A DNA stretch of 26,286 bases from Thermodesulfobacteriota bacterium (GCA_028278625.1 JANQDY010000281.1:1-26286), one strand, 5' to 3'; positions 14,230 through 23,063 are shown, counted from the first letter of the stretch. A program made the numbers and translations. Notes: generated by a model from the sequence alone, not told the origin.

Positions 14230-14538
14230 ATGAAGAGCAGTAAACTTCCCCCCATTCATCCCGGCGAGATTCTCATGGAAGAATTTCTGAAGCCCTTGGG
14301 CATCAGTCAATACCGCCTGGCACGGGATATCAGCGTATCCCCGAGGCGCATAAATGAAATCGTCCACGGCAAAAGGTCTATTACGGCCGATACAGCGCTT
14401 CGTCTCGGGCGTTTCTTCAGCATGTCGCCTCAATTCTGGCTCAATCTTCAGACCCGTCATGATCTTGAAGTCACTGAAGAGATGCTTGAAGACAGGCTTG
14501 ATAATGAAATCCATGTGCTTCGGGCCCAAAGCGGGTAG
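14230..14538 (+). CDS. higA: HigA antitoxin, XRE-type helix-turn-helix
   Basis: The 102-aa HigA antitoxin begins at ATG 14230, nine bases after the higB stop, with AGGA eight bases upstream. It opens with the family signature [20 protein letters not shown]. The XRE helix-turn-helix follows ([38 protein letters not shown]), and then the helix [18 protein letters not shown] typical of this family. It binds and blocks HigB and, as a complex, should repress the promoter through the palindrome at 13910-13930. The two genes are clearly co-transcribed. The region from 14539 to 14817 holds no gene I can support. Confidence 0.93.
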   Translation: MKSSKLPPIHPGEILMEEFLKPLGISQYRLARDISVSPRRINEIVHGKRSITADTALRLGRFFSMSPQFWLNLQTRHDLEVTEEMLEDRLDNEIHVLRAQSG

Positions 14539-14817
14539 AACAAAGGTGTTTGACCTGGGATATGGAGACCAAAAAGGCAGAAAAAAGTATGATTGACTTT
14601 GAGTGATCTTCGTCCCCACGATTGCAGAATTCATAGCCATTGACACCCTAAGGCACGTGCTTTTGAAAAAGGGATTTCATATGAACTTCAGCCGACCTGA
14701 GCACGTATGAGCGAGCGATTTGAACAGATAACACTTTCACCCCACAGGCTGTCCGGTTTTCGGCGACCACCTGACGACCCAATTGGAGCGATTTTCGCTC
14801 TTAAGCGATGTGCTTCG

Positions 14818-15696
14818 ATGGGGAGCGCCTTGACAAACCGTAACTTGTGGGTAAAAGGAATCGTGGGCTTTCTGTTGTGTCTCGGATGCGTTATCCTCCA
14901 TGGCCGCGGTGATGACGGTACCGCTATTTTCCAGGCTTCGGCTTTGGCGAACGCTGCTGAATGCCCGGAGATGGATCACCAGCACAGCGCTTGGACCGCA
15001 CTCCTGAAACGCTGGGTGCACGACGGGCGGGTGGACTATGCAGCTCTTAAACAGGAGGGCCGTGCCGACCTGCTGGCTTATGTGAATAAACTTTCCGCCA
15101 CCTGTGCCGCCGACTATATTAAATGGTCGAGGGAACAGCGGCTTGCGTTCTGGATCAACGCCTACAATGCATTCACCGTTCTCCTGATCATCGATCACTA
15201 TCCAATCAAATCGATCCGCAAGATCGGCTTCCTGCCAGGTGCTGCTTTTCGGGACCGCTTTATTCCAATGCCCGGGCTCAAAGGAGAGAACATATCTCTT
15301 AACGACATCGAAAACGGCACCTTGCGAGCCGATTTTCGTGAGCCGAGGATCCATTTCGCACTGGTGTGTGCATCAATGGGCTGCCCTGTCCTGAGTAACG
15401 AGGCGTATCGCGCACCGGACTTGAATCGGCAGCTTGACGAACAGACACGGCTATTCCTGAGCGATAAAAGCAAGAACCGTTTTGACCCGGCCGCAAGCAC
15501 CTTGTATCTTTCGCCCATTTTCGAATGGTTTCAGAAAGATTTTGAAGTGGTGGCAGGAACCGTTCCCGCCTATGTGGCACGGTATCTGAGCAATCCAATC
15601 ATCGAAAAACCCGGTGTAAGGATTGCGTACACGACATACGACTGGTCCCTTAACGATTGGAAAAAAGCGCCAAAATCCGTGAAGCCAAATGATTGA
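14818..15696 (+). CDS. DUF547 domain exported protein
   Basis: This 292-aa protein belongs to DUF547, a family of unknown biochemical function. Its conserved core is visible: LAFWINAYNAFTVLLIIDHY and IHFALVCASMGCPVL with its Cys pair, then SNEAYRAPDLNRQLDEQTRLFL and LSPIFEWFQKDFE. The N-terminus has a signal sequence (GIVGFLLCLGCVIL) with probable cleavage near ALANA-AEC, so it should be periplasmic or membrane-tethered. ATG 14818 puts a short basic segment before the hydrophobic core. TTG 14830 has a better GGGAG upstream, and the frame is open back to 14707, so the start is uncertain. It leads a four-gene operon with a small putative lipoprotein (23 bases downstream), a radical SAM protein and an Lgt-like protein. 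Confidence 0.85.
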   Translation: MGSALTNRNLWVKGIVGFLLCLGCVILHGRGDDGTAIFQASALANAAECPEMDHQHSAWTALLKRWVHDGRVDYAALKQEGRADLLAYVNKLSATCAADYIKWSREQRLAFWINAYNAFTVLLIIDHYPIKSIRKIGFLPGAAFRDRFIPMPGLKGENISLNDIENGTLRADFREPRIHFALVCASMGCPVLSNEAYRAPDLNRQLDEQTRLFLSDKSKNRFDPAASTLYLSPIFEWFQKDFEVVAGTVPAYVARYLSNPIIEKPGVRIAYTTYDWSLNDWKKAPKSVKPND

Positions 15697-15719
15697 AGAT
15701 GAATATGGGAGGAAAGGCC

Positions 15720-15902
15720 ATGATCAAGCTCAGAGATTTGGTGATGATTACTCTGCTGGCTGTAGCGCTTGGACTGGGTACGGCCTGCTTTGGGCTCTTT
15801 GGAGGCAGCAAGGAAACGCCCAAGGAAGCCGAGGTCCCTGAATGTGCGGGGCTGAGCGGCAAGGCCAGAATCGATTGTGAGGCCAAATACAAGAAGCAAT
15901 GA
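15720..15902 (+). CDS. Small putative lipoprotein (60 aa)
   Basis: ATG 15720 follows GGGAGG by seven bases, an excellent ribosome site that rules out the upstream ATGs. The N-terminus is a signal peptide (MIKLRDLVMITLLAVALGLG) ending in GTAC. That is a weak lipobox with Cys at about residue 23, so the mature protein would be only about 38 residues. The mature part starts with a Gly-rich FGLFGGSKET linker. It ends in a conserved-looking pair of cysteines, ECAGLSGKARIDCEAKYKKQ. I do not recognise a named family. The stop overlaps the next start as ATGA. Its position between an exported DUF547 protein, a radical SAM enzyme and an Lgt homologue makes it a candidate substrate of those enzymes (inference). 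Confidence 0.75.
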   Translation: MIKLRDLVMITLLAVALGLGTACFGLFGGSKETPKEAEVPECAGLSGKARIDCEAKYKKQ

Positions 15903-17194
15903 TTCCTTCCTTTTCAGACGAGTTAAGGGAAACGCGGGCGATTCTCTCAAATGTCTGGGCATCTCTTCCTGATACATTGCGAGGGCCTACTCAGTTCCTC
16001 GGCCGGCAATATGCAGGGTGCGGAGCAACAATCGGTGTGATGCCTCGCTGTGATTTTGCATGTGTGGCCTGTTACCTGCACAAGAGTTCAAACGGGAGAA
16101 GAAGAATCCCGTTGGGGGAAGCCAGAGCCCAGGTTCGCATTCTTCGCCGCTGGCTTGGCCCGGGCGGCAATCTTCAACTGACGGACGGCGAAATTACACT
16201 GCTGCCAGAGGCTGAACTCATCGAATTGGTCGCATATGCACGAAACATCGGGCTCATTCCCATGATCATGACCCATGGGGAGACTTTTCGGCGCAAGCCG
16301 CTGTGCCTGGAGCGCTTGATGACAGAGGGCGGTCTCACCGAAGTCTGTTTTCATATCGATACCACCATGTGCGGGCGGCGAGACCGTTACGCAAACGCGC
16401 CCACCGAAACAAAGCTCAATCGCTTGCGGGCCGAATTTGCGGAAATCATCCGGGCGGCACGCCGACGAACAGGTCTCAAGTTGGAGGCGGCTTCCACGGT
16501 GACGGTGACGCGTCTGAATCTTGAGCACATTCCCGCCGTTGTAAGCTGGTTTCTGGCCAATGCCGATGCCTTCAAGATGGTGAGCTTCCAACCTGCAGCC
16601 GCCGTCGGCCGCACCGACGAGCATCTCGTGGGACCCACACCGGAAGAAGTATGGGCTCGCATCATCCAAGGCGCAGGCGATCCCCATCTGCTTTTGGGAG
16701 AAGGGTGGCTCGGACATCCCGCCTGTGGACGATTCGTACAGGGAATGGCGGTCAAACAAAAAAGCAACGTCCGTCTCGTGCCGCTCTACCGGCGCGATAG
16801 CCCTAAAGACATGGGCTTTCTTCGAAAGCTGCTGGACCGGGTGGGTGGCACATCCTTCCGCCTCGACCGGCGCTGGCGTGCAATTGCCAGGGCCGTGCGC
16901 GTATTCGGACCCAACGTCCCTTTCCTGATAAGGTCGGGGCTTCCCTACTTGTGGCGATTGGGGCGACGTACCGGCACCTTGCGGGCCCGATACTTTTGTG
17001 TCGTCACTCATCATTTCATGGACGCTGCCCATTTGGAGACGCATGAGGGAATGGAACGAACGTCCTCATGTGTATTTCGCGTGCCAATCCACGGTCGATT
17101 GGAACCCATGTGTAAAGTCAACGCTCTAGGGATGCGTGCGAGGTTTTACCAAACCATGGAAAAGGCTGCTTCGCCAAGGCATGTCGCATCATGA
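15899..17194 (+). CDS. Radical SAM protein of unknown function
   Basis: A 431-aa radical SAM enzyme. The [4Fe-4S]-SAM motif CxxxCxxC is CDFACVAC (C51, C55, C58), preceded by the beta-1 strand ATIGVMPR. LQLTDGEITLLPE holds the GE motif that contacts SAM. Later barrel strands are recognisable (VCFHIDTTMCG; LEAASTVTVTRLN; FKMVSFQPAAAVGR). The C-terminal 110 residues carry three more cysteines (YFCVVTHHFMD, SSCVFRVPIHGRLEPMCKVN) that could hold an auxiliary cluster, though not in a standard SPASM pattern. It starts at ATG 15899 in an ATGA overlap with the small lipoprotein gene and ends in an ATGA overlap with the Lgt-like gene. Its product is therefore probably needed in step with both. The substrate is unknown. 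Confidence 0.88.
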   Translation: MIPSFSDELRETRAILSNVWASLPDTLRGPTQFLGRQYAGCGATIGVMPRCDFACVACYLHKSSNGRRRIPLGEARAQVRILRRWLGPGGNLQLTDGEITLLPEAELIELVAYARNIGLIPMIMTHGETFRRKPLCLERLMTEGGLTEVCFHIDTTMCGRRDRYANAPTETKLNRLRAEFAEIIRAARRRTGLKLEAASTVTVTRLNLEHIPAVVSWFLANADAFKMVSFQPAAAVGRTDEHLVGPTPEEVWARIIQGAGDPHLLLGEGWLGHPACGRFVQGMAVKQKSNVRLVPLYRRDSPKDMGFLRKLLDRVGGTSFRLDRRWRAIARAVRVFGPNVPFLIRSGLPYLWRLGRRTGTLRARYFCVVTHHFMDAAHLETHEGMERTSSCVFRVPIHGRLEPMCKVNALGMRARFYQTMEKAASPRHVAS

Positions 17195-17883
17195 GCCACT
17201 GGGGATTTTTTACCGCGGCAGGAGGCGTTACGGCTGTTTTATGGCTCCTGATGCATCACAGGGATATGGGCCTCTCCAGAAACGAATTCTGGGCGGCCAT
17301 TTGGGCCCTTTTCGTCGGCGGTTTTGTCGGTGCCAAGGTCCTTTTTCTCATCCTCGGATGGGACCATTACGCTCGTGGTGAGCTCCGCTTTTGGGCGGAC
17401 TTTGATGTGGGCTTCGTCTTTTTTGGAGGGCTGTTGGGTGCCGCATTGGCCGGTCTAATTTTCGCACGCATACGCGGACTGAGTTTCTTAAGGGGGGCTG
17501 ATTACTTCGCCGTGGCCATTCCCATCGGTCATGCCGTTGGAAGAATCGGCTGCTTCTTTACCGGCTGTTGTTCAGGACGCCCACCCCACCCCGTCCAGTT
17601 GTACGAGTCTTTTGGCCTGGCACTGACCGCAATAATTTGCAGCAAGGTCCTCAGGCGCGTAGAATCCGGGGCGTCCATACGCGGGACTGCTTTTCGCTGT
17701 TACCTGGTCCTGTATGGACTGCTGCGCATCATACTTGATCCACTTCGCGCGGACGGCCGGCCGGAGCGATTTCTGGGGCTTTCACATCAGCAATTGATCG
17801 CTTTTTCTATCGTCGTGGCTGCGCTTTTATGGCAAAAAGCCGCACAATCCAGAAATTTGAATTGCAGGCCTAAGATCTTCTGA
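17191..17883 (+). CDS. Divergent prolipoprotein diacylglyceryl transferase (Lgt) family membrane protein
   Basis: A 230-aa polytopic membrane protein of the Lgt family, with about six to seven hydrophobic segments and the family sequence AVGRIGCFFTGCCSG followed by HPVQLYES. Lgt transfers diacylglycerol to the lipobox cysteine of prolipoproteins. Compared with E. coli Lgt, the Arg of GRxGN (R143) is kept as R118. Asn146 is Cys121, and the essential His103 of FHGG is Phe78 (VFFGGLLG). It is probably not the housekeeping Lgt and may move a different lipid or group, or act on the small lipoprotein of the same operon. It is ATGA-coupled to the radical SAM gene and ends the operon. Confidence 0.85.
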   Translation: MSHWGFFTAAGGVTAVLWLLMHHRDMGLSRNEFWAAIWALFVGGFVGAKVLFLILGWDHYARGELRFWADFDVGFVFFGGLLGAALAGLIFARIRGLSFLRGADYFAVAIPIGHAVGRIGCFFTGCCSGRPPHPVQLYESFGLALTAIICSKVLRRVESGASIRGTAFRCYLVLYGLLRIILDPLRADGRPERFLGLSHQQLIAFSIVVAALLWQKAAQSRNLNCRPKIF

Positions 17884-18204
17884 CGCTTCGTCTGTTTCTA
17901 TTTTTCTGTTCTTTGGAACCGCAAGATATATAAAGAGTTTTTTGGCGCGTTCGCTTTGTTTCCCGACACGGGCAAACAAGGTGTTTACATGCAAGGGGGT
18001 GGATGGATCACACACGATTTCACTCAGTCGAATGGCTGTGATATCTTCTTTTTGGAGGGTGGCGGACTGAGTGTTGGGAGATGCGTGGAACTGGCCGATT
18101 TTCGGATGAACTCTGAGCAGATATAAAACCTGATCACTTCACAAAGAGCCCTGACATAACAGCAGCAACCACGGGTTTGCCAAGAAGCACGTACGAAGGG
18201 CTAT
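17884..18204 (+). other. Gene-free gap between convergent operons, with inverted repeats
   Basis: No convincing gene lies here. Two structures do. An imperfect hairpin at 17954-17980 pairs CTTTGTTTCCCG with CGGGCAAACAAG around ACA. A perfect nine-base inverted repeat, CACTCAGTC (18021-18029) and GACTGAGTG (18065-18073), has a 35-base spacer. Neither has a T run, so neither is a classical terminator, although the site between two converging operons is where termination must occur. Confidence 0.4.
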
Positions 18205-19326
18205 TTAGACGGCGTAGGTGAAGGCTTTGGATGTGCGGCGCAAATGAATCTGCCCGTGACAACGTTCCGTGAAGGCGCCTGACGCTTCCAGTGCTTCTGT
18301 CACGGCCTCCTTTGTTTCTCTTGGTATGACCATACTGCACAGATCTCTTGCGGGCGAAACATCACTCTGCGGCGAGTCGGGTGGACGAATATGTTGCATA
18401 TTGAATATGGTAGCGCCTCCTGCTCCGGCAGACATGGCCGCTTTCACAAGTTCAGTGCCCGTACCGCCGTCACAAAGAAGAATCATATCCACAAGACCCC
18501 TGAGGTATCCTTTCTTTCGCACCGATCTTTTCTCAACCACAGTCCTCCTGCGCCGCCAATCGGTGTTCCCCTTGATATGATCGAGCACGGTAACGATCTG
18601 CTCGATACTCGCTGCATGACGCTGTTCACCCCGTCTGACTCTTGCATTTATTAGCCCCTTTTTTATCGGAAAGGAATAGATGAAACCGCTTCCAGGCTGA
18701 TCAAGTCGTCCCGCATCAATCATCTTCTCCAAGATGTGGTCGGCTTCATGAGGTGTTGGGAAGACATCGACGATTTCTTTCTCCGGTGGTATGGTGATCC
18801 TCAAAAGGCCCATTTTGTCCCGTACCCCCGTACCTCTTCCGAACTGAACCGCCGGAACGCATGTCCCTGAATCGAGAGCGATCCTGGCGACTGTTTCTCC
18901 CTGCCCCCTTTTCACAATGCAGCAGATGCCGGTGCACGGGTACAAGTGAACGGGTTGTGGACTTGTTTCAAAGGGCTGAAGCTCATAATCCGCGAAGGGT
19001 TCATCATTTTCTATCAACTCGACTTCCTCAACCAGAACGGAACCTCTTCCGGGGTAATAGAGATGACCCTTTTCGATAATGAGATTGACCAGCGGGTTTT
19101 CCATCTCGGGTTTAACCAGAAAAAAGATGATATCAAGGGGGTCCTGGGCCATATCCCGGCCAGGCAGGATTGAAAGCAGCCCCTTCTTTTCCTCGATGAC
19201 AATGGAACGTGCGGAACAGAGGTAAAGATCCTGGACTTTCACATCGTTCAAAGCACCCAGAACTTCCTTTGATATATTCCTGTGAAGATAGGCGGTGATT
19301 CGGGAAACGATCCGGTTGATCTTCAT
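18205..19326 (-). CDS. Multi-domain PII-like protein paired with the DUF1538 membrane protein
   Basis: This 373-aa soluble protein seems to contain three PII-like (GlnB-fold) modules. The middle one (about 132-230) is clearest: CCIVKRGQGETVARIALDSG, QFGRGTG, MGLLRITIPPEKEIVDV, and ILEKMIDAGRLDQPGSGFIY ending SFPIKKG. The third (about 280-373) has LLCDGGTGTELVKAAMSAGA, GATIFN and MVIPRETKEAVTEALEASGA. The first (1-103) is more diverged (IIFFLVKPEMENPLVNLIIE; PGRGSVLVEE). A single chain could thus mimic a PII trimer. No uridylylation-type T-loop is obvious. Its ATG overlaps the DUF1538 stop as ATGA, so it is made with that membrane protein and probably gates it in response to a nucleotide ligand. 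The fusion reading is inferred from sequence patterns only. Confidence 0.75.
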   Translation of the reverse strand: MKINRIVSRITAYLHRNISKEVLGALNDVKVQDLYLCSARSIVIEEKKGLLSILPGRDMAQDPLDIIFFLVKPEMENPLVNLIIEKGHLYYPGRGSVLVEEVELIENDEPFADYELQPFETSPQPVHLYPCTGICCIVKRGQGETVARIALDSGTCVPAVQFGRGTGVRDKMGLLRITIPPEKEIVDVFPTPHEADHILEKMIDAGRLDQPGSGFIYSFPIKKGLINARVRRGEQRHAASIEQIVTVLDHIKGNTDWRRRRTVVEKRSVRKKGYLRGLVDMILLCDGGTGTELVKAAMSAGAGGATIFNMQHIRPPDSPQSDVSPARDLCSMVIPRETKEAVTEALEASGAFTERCHGQIHLRRTSKAFTYAV

Positions 19327-21449
19327 TTTGAATCCTTTTCAGACGCTTGATCGGCAATAGACGCTTCACGCAAGGCAGCCTTTCTCTTCCTGTTCACATG
19401 AAGCCCCAGCAGAAGGACTGAAAGAATCGGACACACGGAGGCGCTCGCCAGGATACCAAATCCGTCGACGACTCCGATCTGGCTGCCGATTCCGAGACCA
19501 ATGGCCAGCACAAGGGGAACGGTGATAGGACCTGTTGTGACGCCTGCGCTGTCCCATCCGATGTTCACGAACTCCTCAGTCGAGAGTCTTGTGATGAGCA
19601 TGAGTAATATATAGGGGGGCACCAGAATCCAGACGAGTGGGATATCCAGCACGATCTTGGTAACACCAAGGGCAATTCCAGACCCCACGCCGACGGCTAC
19701 AGCCTGCATGAGAAGAGATTTCTTGAAAGTTCCGGCCGTCAATTCCTCCACAGTGACCCCCAGAGCATTTAATGCGGGTTCTGCCAGTGTGGCGCCATAT
19801 CCCATGATAAATGCAAATAGAATGACCACGAGGATACCCGCCAAAGGGCTTCCTGATCCAAAAAGCGGTCCTTTGACCGGTGTGTAGCGGTACTGGCCGT
19901 TGAGCTGATCATAATCTGATGAATCATAGGGAATCGTTACGATTTTTCCGTCTTCCTCGGCAAAGAAGAACGGGTGTTTTCTTCCATCGGAAGAAGTCGC
20001 CGTGTGAATCATGGCGGGATCGAAATCGGTAATCGTTTTCTTATCCTCAGGAAGGGGTATCGCCTTGAAAGACACCGGCAATTTGCTTCCGACTTGCGTG
20101 CCTAATCTATCGAGCCCCAATTCAATGCCGATGCCGAATGTCGCCAGTCCCAAGACACAGAAGATGATGCCCAAGACAATCTCATCCGGATAAGGCATGC
20201 GCTCTCTGACCAACAGAAAGAAAACAGCAAGAATCGGCAGTACAAGCAGGCCGATAGCCTTTAAGGCAGCCGTAAAATTTCTTTCCGCCAAATCCCGGGT
20301 GTTTATTCCATTCTTATTTTTATCAGCATATTTAAGGACCGCCTTCTGTACATTTTCAGGATTCCCGAAAACCGCTTCTTTCTGCTGCGCGGTTCCCTTT
20401 AAGGCCGCCCACTTTTCGAGGGCATCATCCGCCTCGCCGAAAACCGCCTTCCTTTTTTTTTCTGAAACCGTCAATTTTTTTATAAAATGAAGAAGTTGCT
20501 CATTGCTGCCTCCGAAAAAGGCTGTCTGCGCCATGGGGCTCACTTCCATGAGAACATACCGTTCCAGGTCCTCCGTATTCTTAAAAAGCACCTCTATCTC
20601 GGATCGAACATCCTTTTTGAAGAAGTCTGTTTCGTCCATGGGCTCGGGAACAGCCCCCTTGAGAAATATCCCCAGACAGAATACGGCAACAATCGGAAGC
20701 AGTGAGGCGAGGGTCACTACCCCAAACCCTGTGGCCTCGGTGTCGGCTGATCCAACCATCCGGGATATTCCAATACCCAGGGCCAGAACAAGCGGCACCG
20801 TTACAGGACCAGTGGTCACCGCGCCACAGTCCCATGCCAGGCCGATGATGTTTTTCAAGTTGGGGTCAAGGGTGGCCCAGACCGTGGCCATGACAAGCGT
20901 TCCTACAAGCAGGTAGATAAAGGGCTTGAGGGAGAGGCTGTAGTAGAACCGAAGCATCCCCAGGGCCACGGCGACGCCAACCCCTGCGCCTACCGCGTAC
21001 ACGAGGTAATTGGCGTATTTGTTAAGCAGAACAAAGAGGAGAGGGGCCTCCCATGGCTTCACAGACTTTCCTGCCATCTGGAGGACCTGGATGGAAGGCT
21101 CCGCCAAGGTGGCCAGGAAGCCAAGAAGCAAACCAAAGGCCAATACGATTAACACAGGGGACTTCTTGGGAAGACCACTGCCGACAAGCGAACCCAAACG
21201 CATGAGACCGAGGAACAGGCCTTCCATAAAAACTGCGAGCCCAATTACCACAAAGCCAATACCGATGGCGATGACAGTGGCATCTGATATCGCCATTCGT
21301 AAAATGAAAGTTTGGAAAAATACCAGATAAAGGATAATCAGCCAGACGGATTTAATCTGGGATGTTATTCTGTCCCTAATATACGGCAGCAGGAGAGCAA
21401 GGGCCTGCCTCAGGTTCAACCTGATTTTTTTGGGTTTAATATTGTCCAT
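19323..21449 (-). CDS. DUF1538 family membrane transporter, internally duplicated
   Basis: A 708-aa membrane protein made of two DUF1538 repeats. Each has the same two signatures: ATLAEPSIQVLQMAG (113-127) and ATLAEPALNALG (553-564), then WDCGAVTTGPVTVPLVLALG (206-225) and WDSAGVTTGPITVPLVLAIG (632-651). The family is believed to be a transporter or channel, but the substrate is not established. Two soluble inserts break the helices: a charged, helical one at about 268-395 and one at about 460-528 rich in D, K and aromatic residues. ATG 21449 has no good ribosome site. The downstream partner, a PII-like protein, overlaps the stop, a pairing also seen elsewhere for DUF1538. Transcription is from the right; 21450-21584 contains no gene. 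Confidence 0.88.
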   Translation of the reverse strand: MDNIKPKKIRLNLRQALALLLPYIRDRITSQIKSVWLIILYLVFFQTFILRMAISDATVIAIGIGFVVIGLAVFMEGLFLGLMRLGSLVGSGLPKKSPVLIVLAFGLLLGFLATLAEPSIQVLQMAGKSVKPWEAPLLFVLLNKYANYLVYAVGAGVGVAVALGMLRFYYSLSLKPFIYLLVGTLVMATVWATLDPNLKNIIGLAWDCGAVTTGPVTVPLVLALGIGISRMVGSADTEATGFGVVTLASLLPIVAVFCLGIFLKGAVPEPMDETDFFKKDVRSEIEVLFKNTEDLERYVLMEVSPMAQTAFFGGSNEQLLHFIKKLTVSEKKRKAVFGEADDALEKWAALKGTAQQKEAVFGNPENVQKAVLKYADKNKNGINTRDLAERNFTAALKAIGLLVLPILAVFFLLVRERMPYPDEIVLGIIFCVLGLATFGIGIELGLDRLGTQVGSKLPVSFKAIPLPEDKKTITDFDPAMIHTATSSDGRKHPFFFAEEDGKIVTIPYDSSDYDQLNGQYRYTPVKGPLFGSGSPLAGILVVILFAFIMGYGATLAEPALNALGVTVEELTAGTFKKSLLMQAVAVGVGSGIALGVTKIVLDIPLVWILVPPYILLMLITRLSTEEFVNIGWDSAGVTTGPITVPLVLAIGLGIGSQIGVVDGFGILASASVCPILSVLLLGLHVNRKRKAALREASIADQASEKDSK

Positions 21450-21584
21450 TCATGTAAATCTTGAAAAGCATTTTTCGAATTTTCCATCACATCCTCAAAA
21501 ATGACTCATATTATGCTCGACGCCAATCCATTTCTTGCTAAATTGATCATATTCAACTCAAAAAATACATGCAAGTATCGACTG

Positions 21585-21776
21585 TCAAAAGCCGAGTATT
21601 CGCTTTTTTGAATGGGTTTTGATTATCTTATCCCTTAATTCTTTATCCGGAATGAATCTGTGGATTCTTTTGTGGCCGGCTCCACAATGGTTATCGATTT
21701 CGATTTTGGGCATCTCACCAGGCTCCCATTTGAGATTCGTAAAAACACGATGCGGGAAAAAGGCATAATAATCCAT
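21585..21776 (-). CDS. Doubtful small ORF downstream of the AAA ATPase gene
   Basis: An open frame of 63 codons starts eight bases beyond the stop of the AAA ATPase gene (MDYYAFFPHRVFTNLKWEPG) and ends IKTHSKKRILGF. It has a Cys/His-rich centre (NHCGAGHKRIHRFI). No ribosome site precedes it and I recognise no family. It may be a real small gene co-transcribed with the ATPase, a fragment, or chance. It lies in a 335-base gap that is otherwise empty. Confidence 0.25.
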   Translation of the reverse strand: MDYYAFFPHRVFTNLKWEPGEMPKIEIDNHCGAGHKRIHRFIPDKELRDKIIKTHSKKRILGF

Positions 21777-21784
21777 GGTATGGT

Positions 21785-23017
21785 CTACGACCACAAGAGG
21801 CCGAAGGGGACAGCCCATAAGTTATTGCCGAAAGAGGCGGGATATTCCCCAGCATAAAGAATGATGCCGATAAACGTTCGGCTTTTTGCAAGATTTTTCT
21901 GGAACCATCGCATATGGTTGAAATCCTTTTTTCCGACAGCAGAACCGGCTTTGATTTCAATCCCAAGCAGTGCATTATCTTCCCGCTCTACTAAGAAATC
22001 GATTTCACGTTTTTCACGGTCACGGTAGTGAAACAGTTCATAGCGACCATCTCCGGCGTCAACCTGTGCCATGATTTCATTGAAGGCAAACGTTTCAATC
22101 AGTTTCCCGGAGCGTTCGGAATCGAAGCGTACCTGGTCCATTTTCCAACTGAGCAGAGACGACATTAGACCGCTGTCAACCATATAGAGTTTGCTTTGTT
22201 TCCCAACACGGGCATAATCTGTTTTCGTCCAAGGGTGCACGCGCTCTACCATATAAAGGGTCTCTAATGCGTTGATGTAGCTCTCGATTGTGGAACGCCG
22301 TATGGAAAGACCGGAGCCGATGGCAGACAGGCCCATGAATCTTCCCGACCATGCCGCAAGCGTGTGCACAAGTTCACGCATGGCGTTTTTCCGATGAATT
22401 CTGGCGATCTCTTTCAGGTCCCGTTCCAATATGGCGTTAACATAGTCGGTGTGCCATCGCTTTCGACCACGATCCTGAAGGTGCATCGGCTCCGGGAAGC
22501 CGCCTCTGAATGCGAATTCCAGGAGGGCATCTCGGTCATAGCAAGTATGGCTGCCCGCGAACGATTGTTTAAACGAGGAATCAATGAACCTAGAAGCAGT
22601 TCTTTCGATTTCTCCCTGGGCGAGTGGGCGTAAGCGGATTTTGGCGATTCGTCCGGCTAGAGATTCCTTAACGGTTGGAAGCGATTGAATGTTGGTGGAC
22701 CCAGTCAACAGATACTGCCCGGAAGTTGTGTCTTCGTCTACTGTTTTCTTGATTGCCGAAAGCAGGGACGGAATGCGCTGCACTTCGTCAATAATCAATG
22801 TTTTGGTGCTGCGCTTGATGAATCCTTCCGGATCGTTTTCGGCGGCTTCTCTGAGTGTACCGTCGTCAAGGGTCCGGTATTCCGCCTCATCAGATTCAAG
22901 TTCACGTGCCAGTGTGGTTTTACCACATTGCCTCGGACCGCTCAGTAACAGGACACGCCTTTCCAACATGAGCTGTTTGATGGTCGCCTTTTGCCACCTG
23001 GGGTAAAGTTCTATCAT
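21785..23017 (-). CDS. AAA ATPase with DUF4143 domain
   Basis: A 410-aa member of the widespread ATP-binding/DUF4143 family, often found in mobile regions. Walker A is SGPRQCGKTT (26-35), Walker B LIIDEVQ (74-80, D77/E78), and the sensor region is YLLTGSTNIQ. The arginine-rich LAGRIAKIRLRPLAQGEIER and the middle FRGGFPEP follow. The DUF4143 part contains SIRRSTIESYINALETLYMV and KLYMVDSGL. The C-terminus has a PD-(D/E)xK-like pair (REIDFLVER and LGIEIKAGS), suggesting a nuclease-fold end. Biochemical function is not established for this family; defence or toxin-like roles have been suggested. ATG 23017 lacks a strong ribosome site but has a good promoter upstream. It neighbours the tRNA-Pro integration site and may be part of the same accessory region. 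Confidence 0.9.
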   Translation of the reverse strand: MIELYPRWQKATIKQLMLERRVLLLSGPRQCGKTTLARELESDEAEYRTLDDGTLREAAENDPEGFIKRSTKTLIIDEVQRIPSLLSAIKKTVDEDTTSGQYLLTGSTNIQSLPTVKESLAGRIAKIRLRPLAQGEIERTASRFIDSSFKQSFAGSHTCYDRDALLEFAFRGGFPEPMHLQDRGRKRWHTDYVNAILERDLKEIARIHRKNAMRELVHTLAAWSGRFMGLSAIGSGLSIRRSTIESYINALETLYMVERVHPWTKTDYARVGKQSKLYMVDSGLMSSLLSWKMDQVRFDSERSGKLIETFAFNEIMAQVDAGDGRYELFHYRDREKREIDFLVEREDNALLGIEIKAGSAVGKKDFNHMRWFQKNLAKSRTFIGIILYAGEYPASFGNNLWAVPFGLLWS

Positions 23018-23063
23018 TTCAGAATTACCTATCGCAAAATGATTGTTTTTTATGTCGCTAATT

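Noticed and set aside
18134..18340. Minus-strand 68-codon frame at the end of the PII-like gene
   Set aside because: It overlaps the PII-like coding region in another frame and has no ribosome site or motif.
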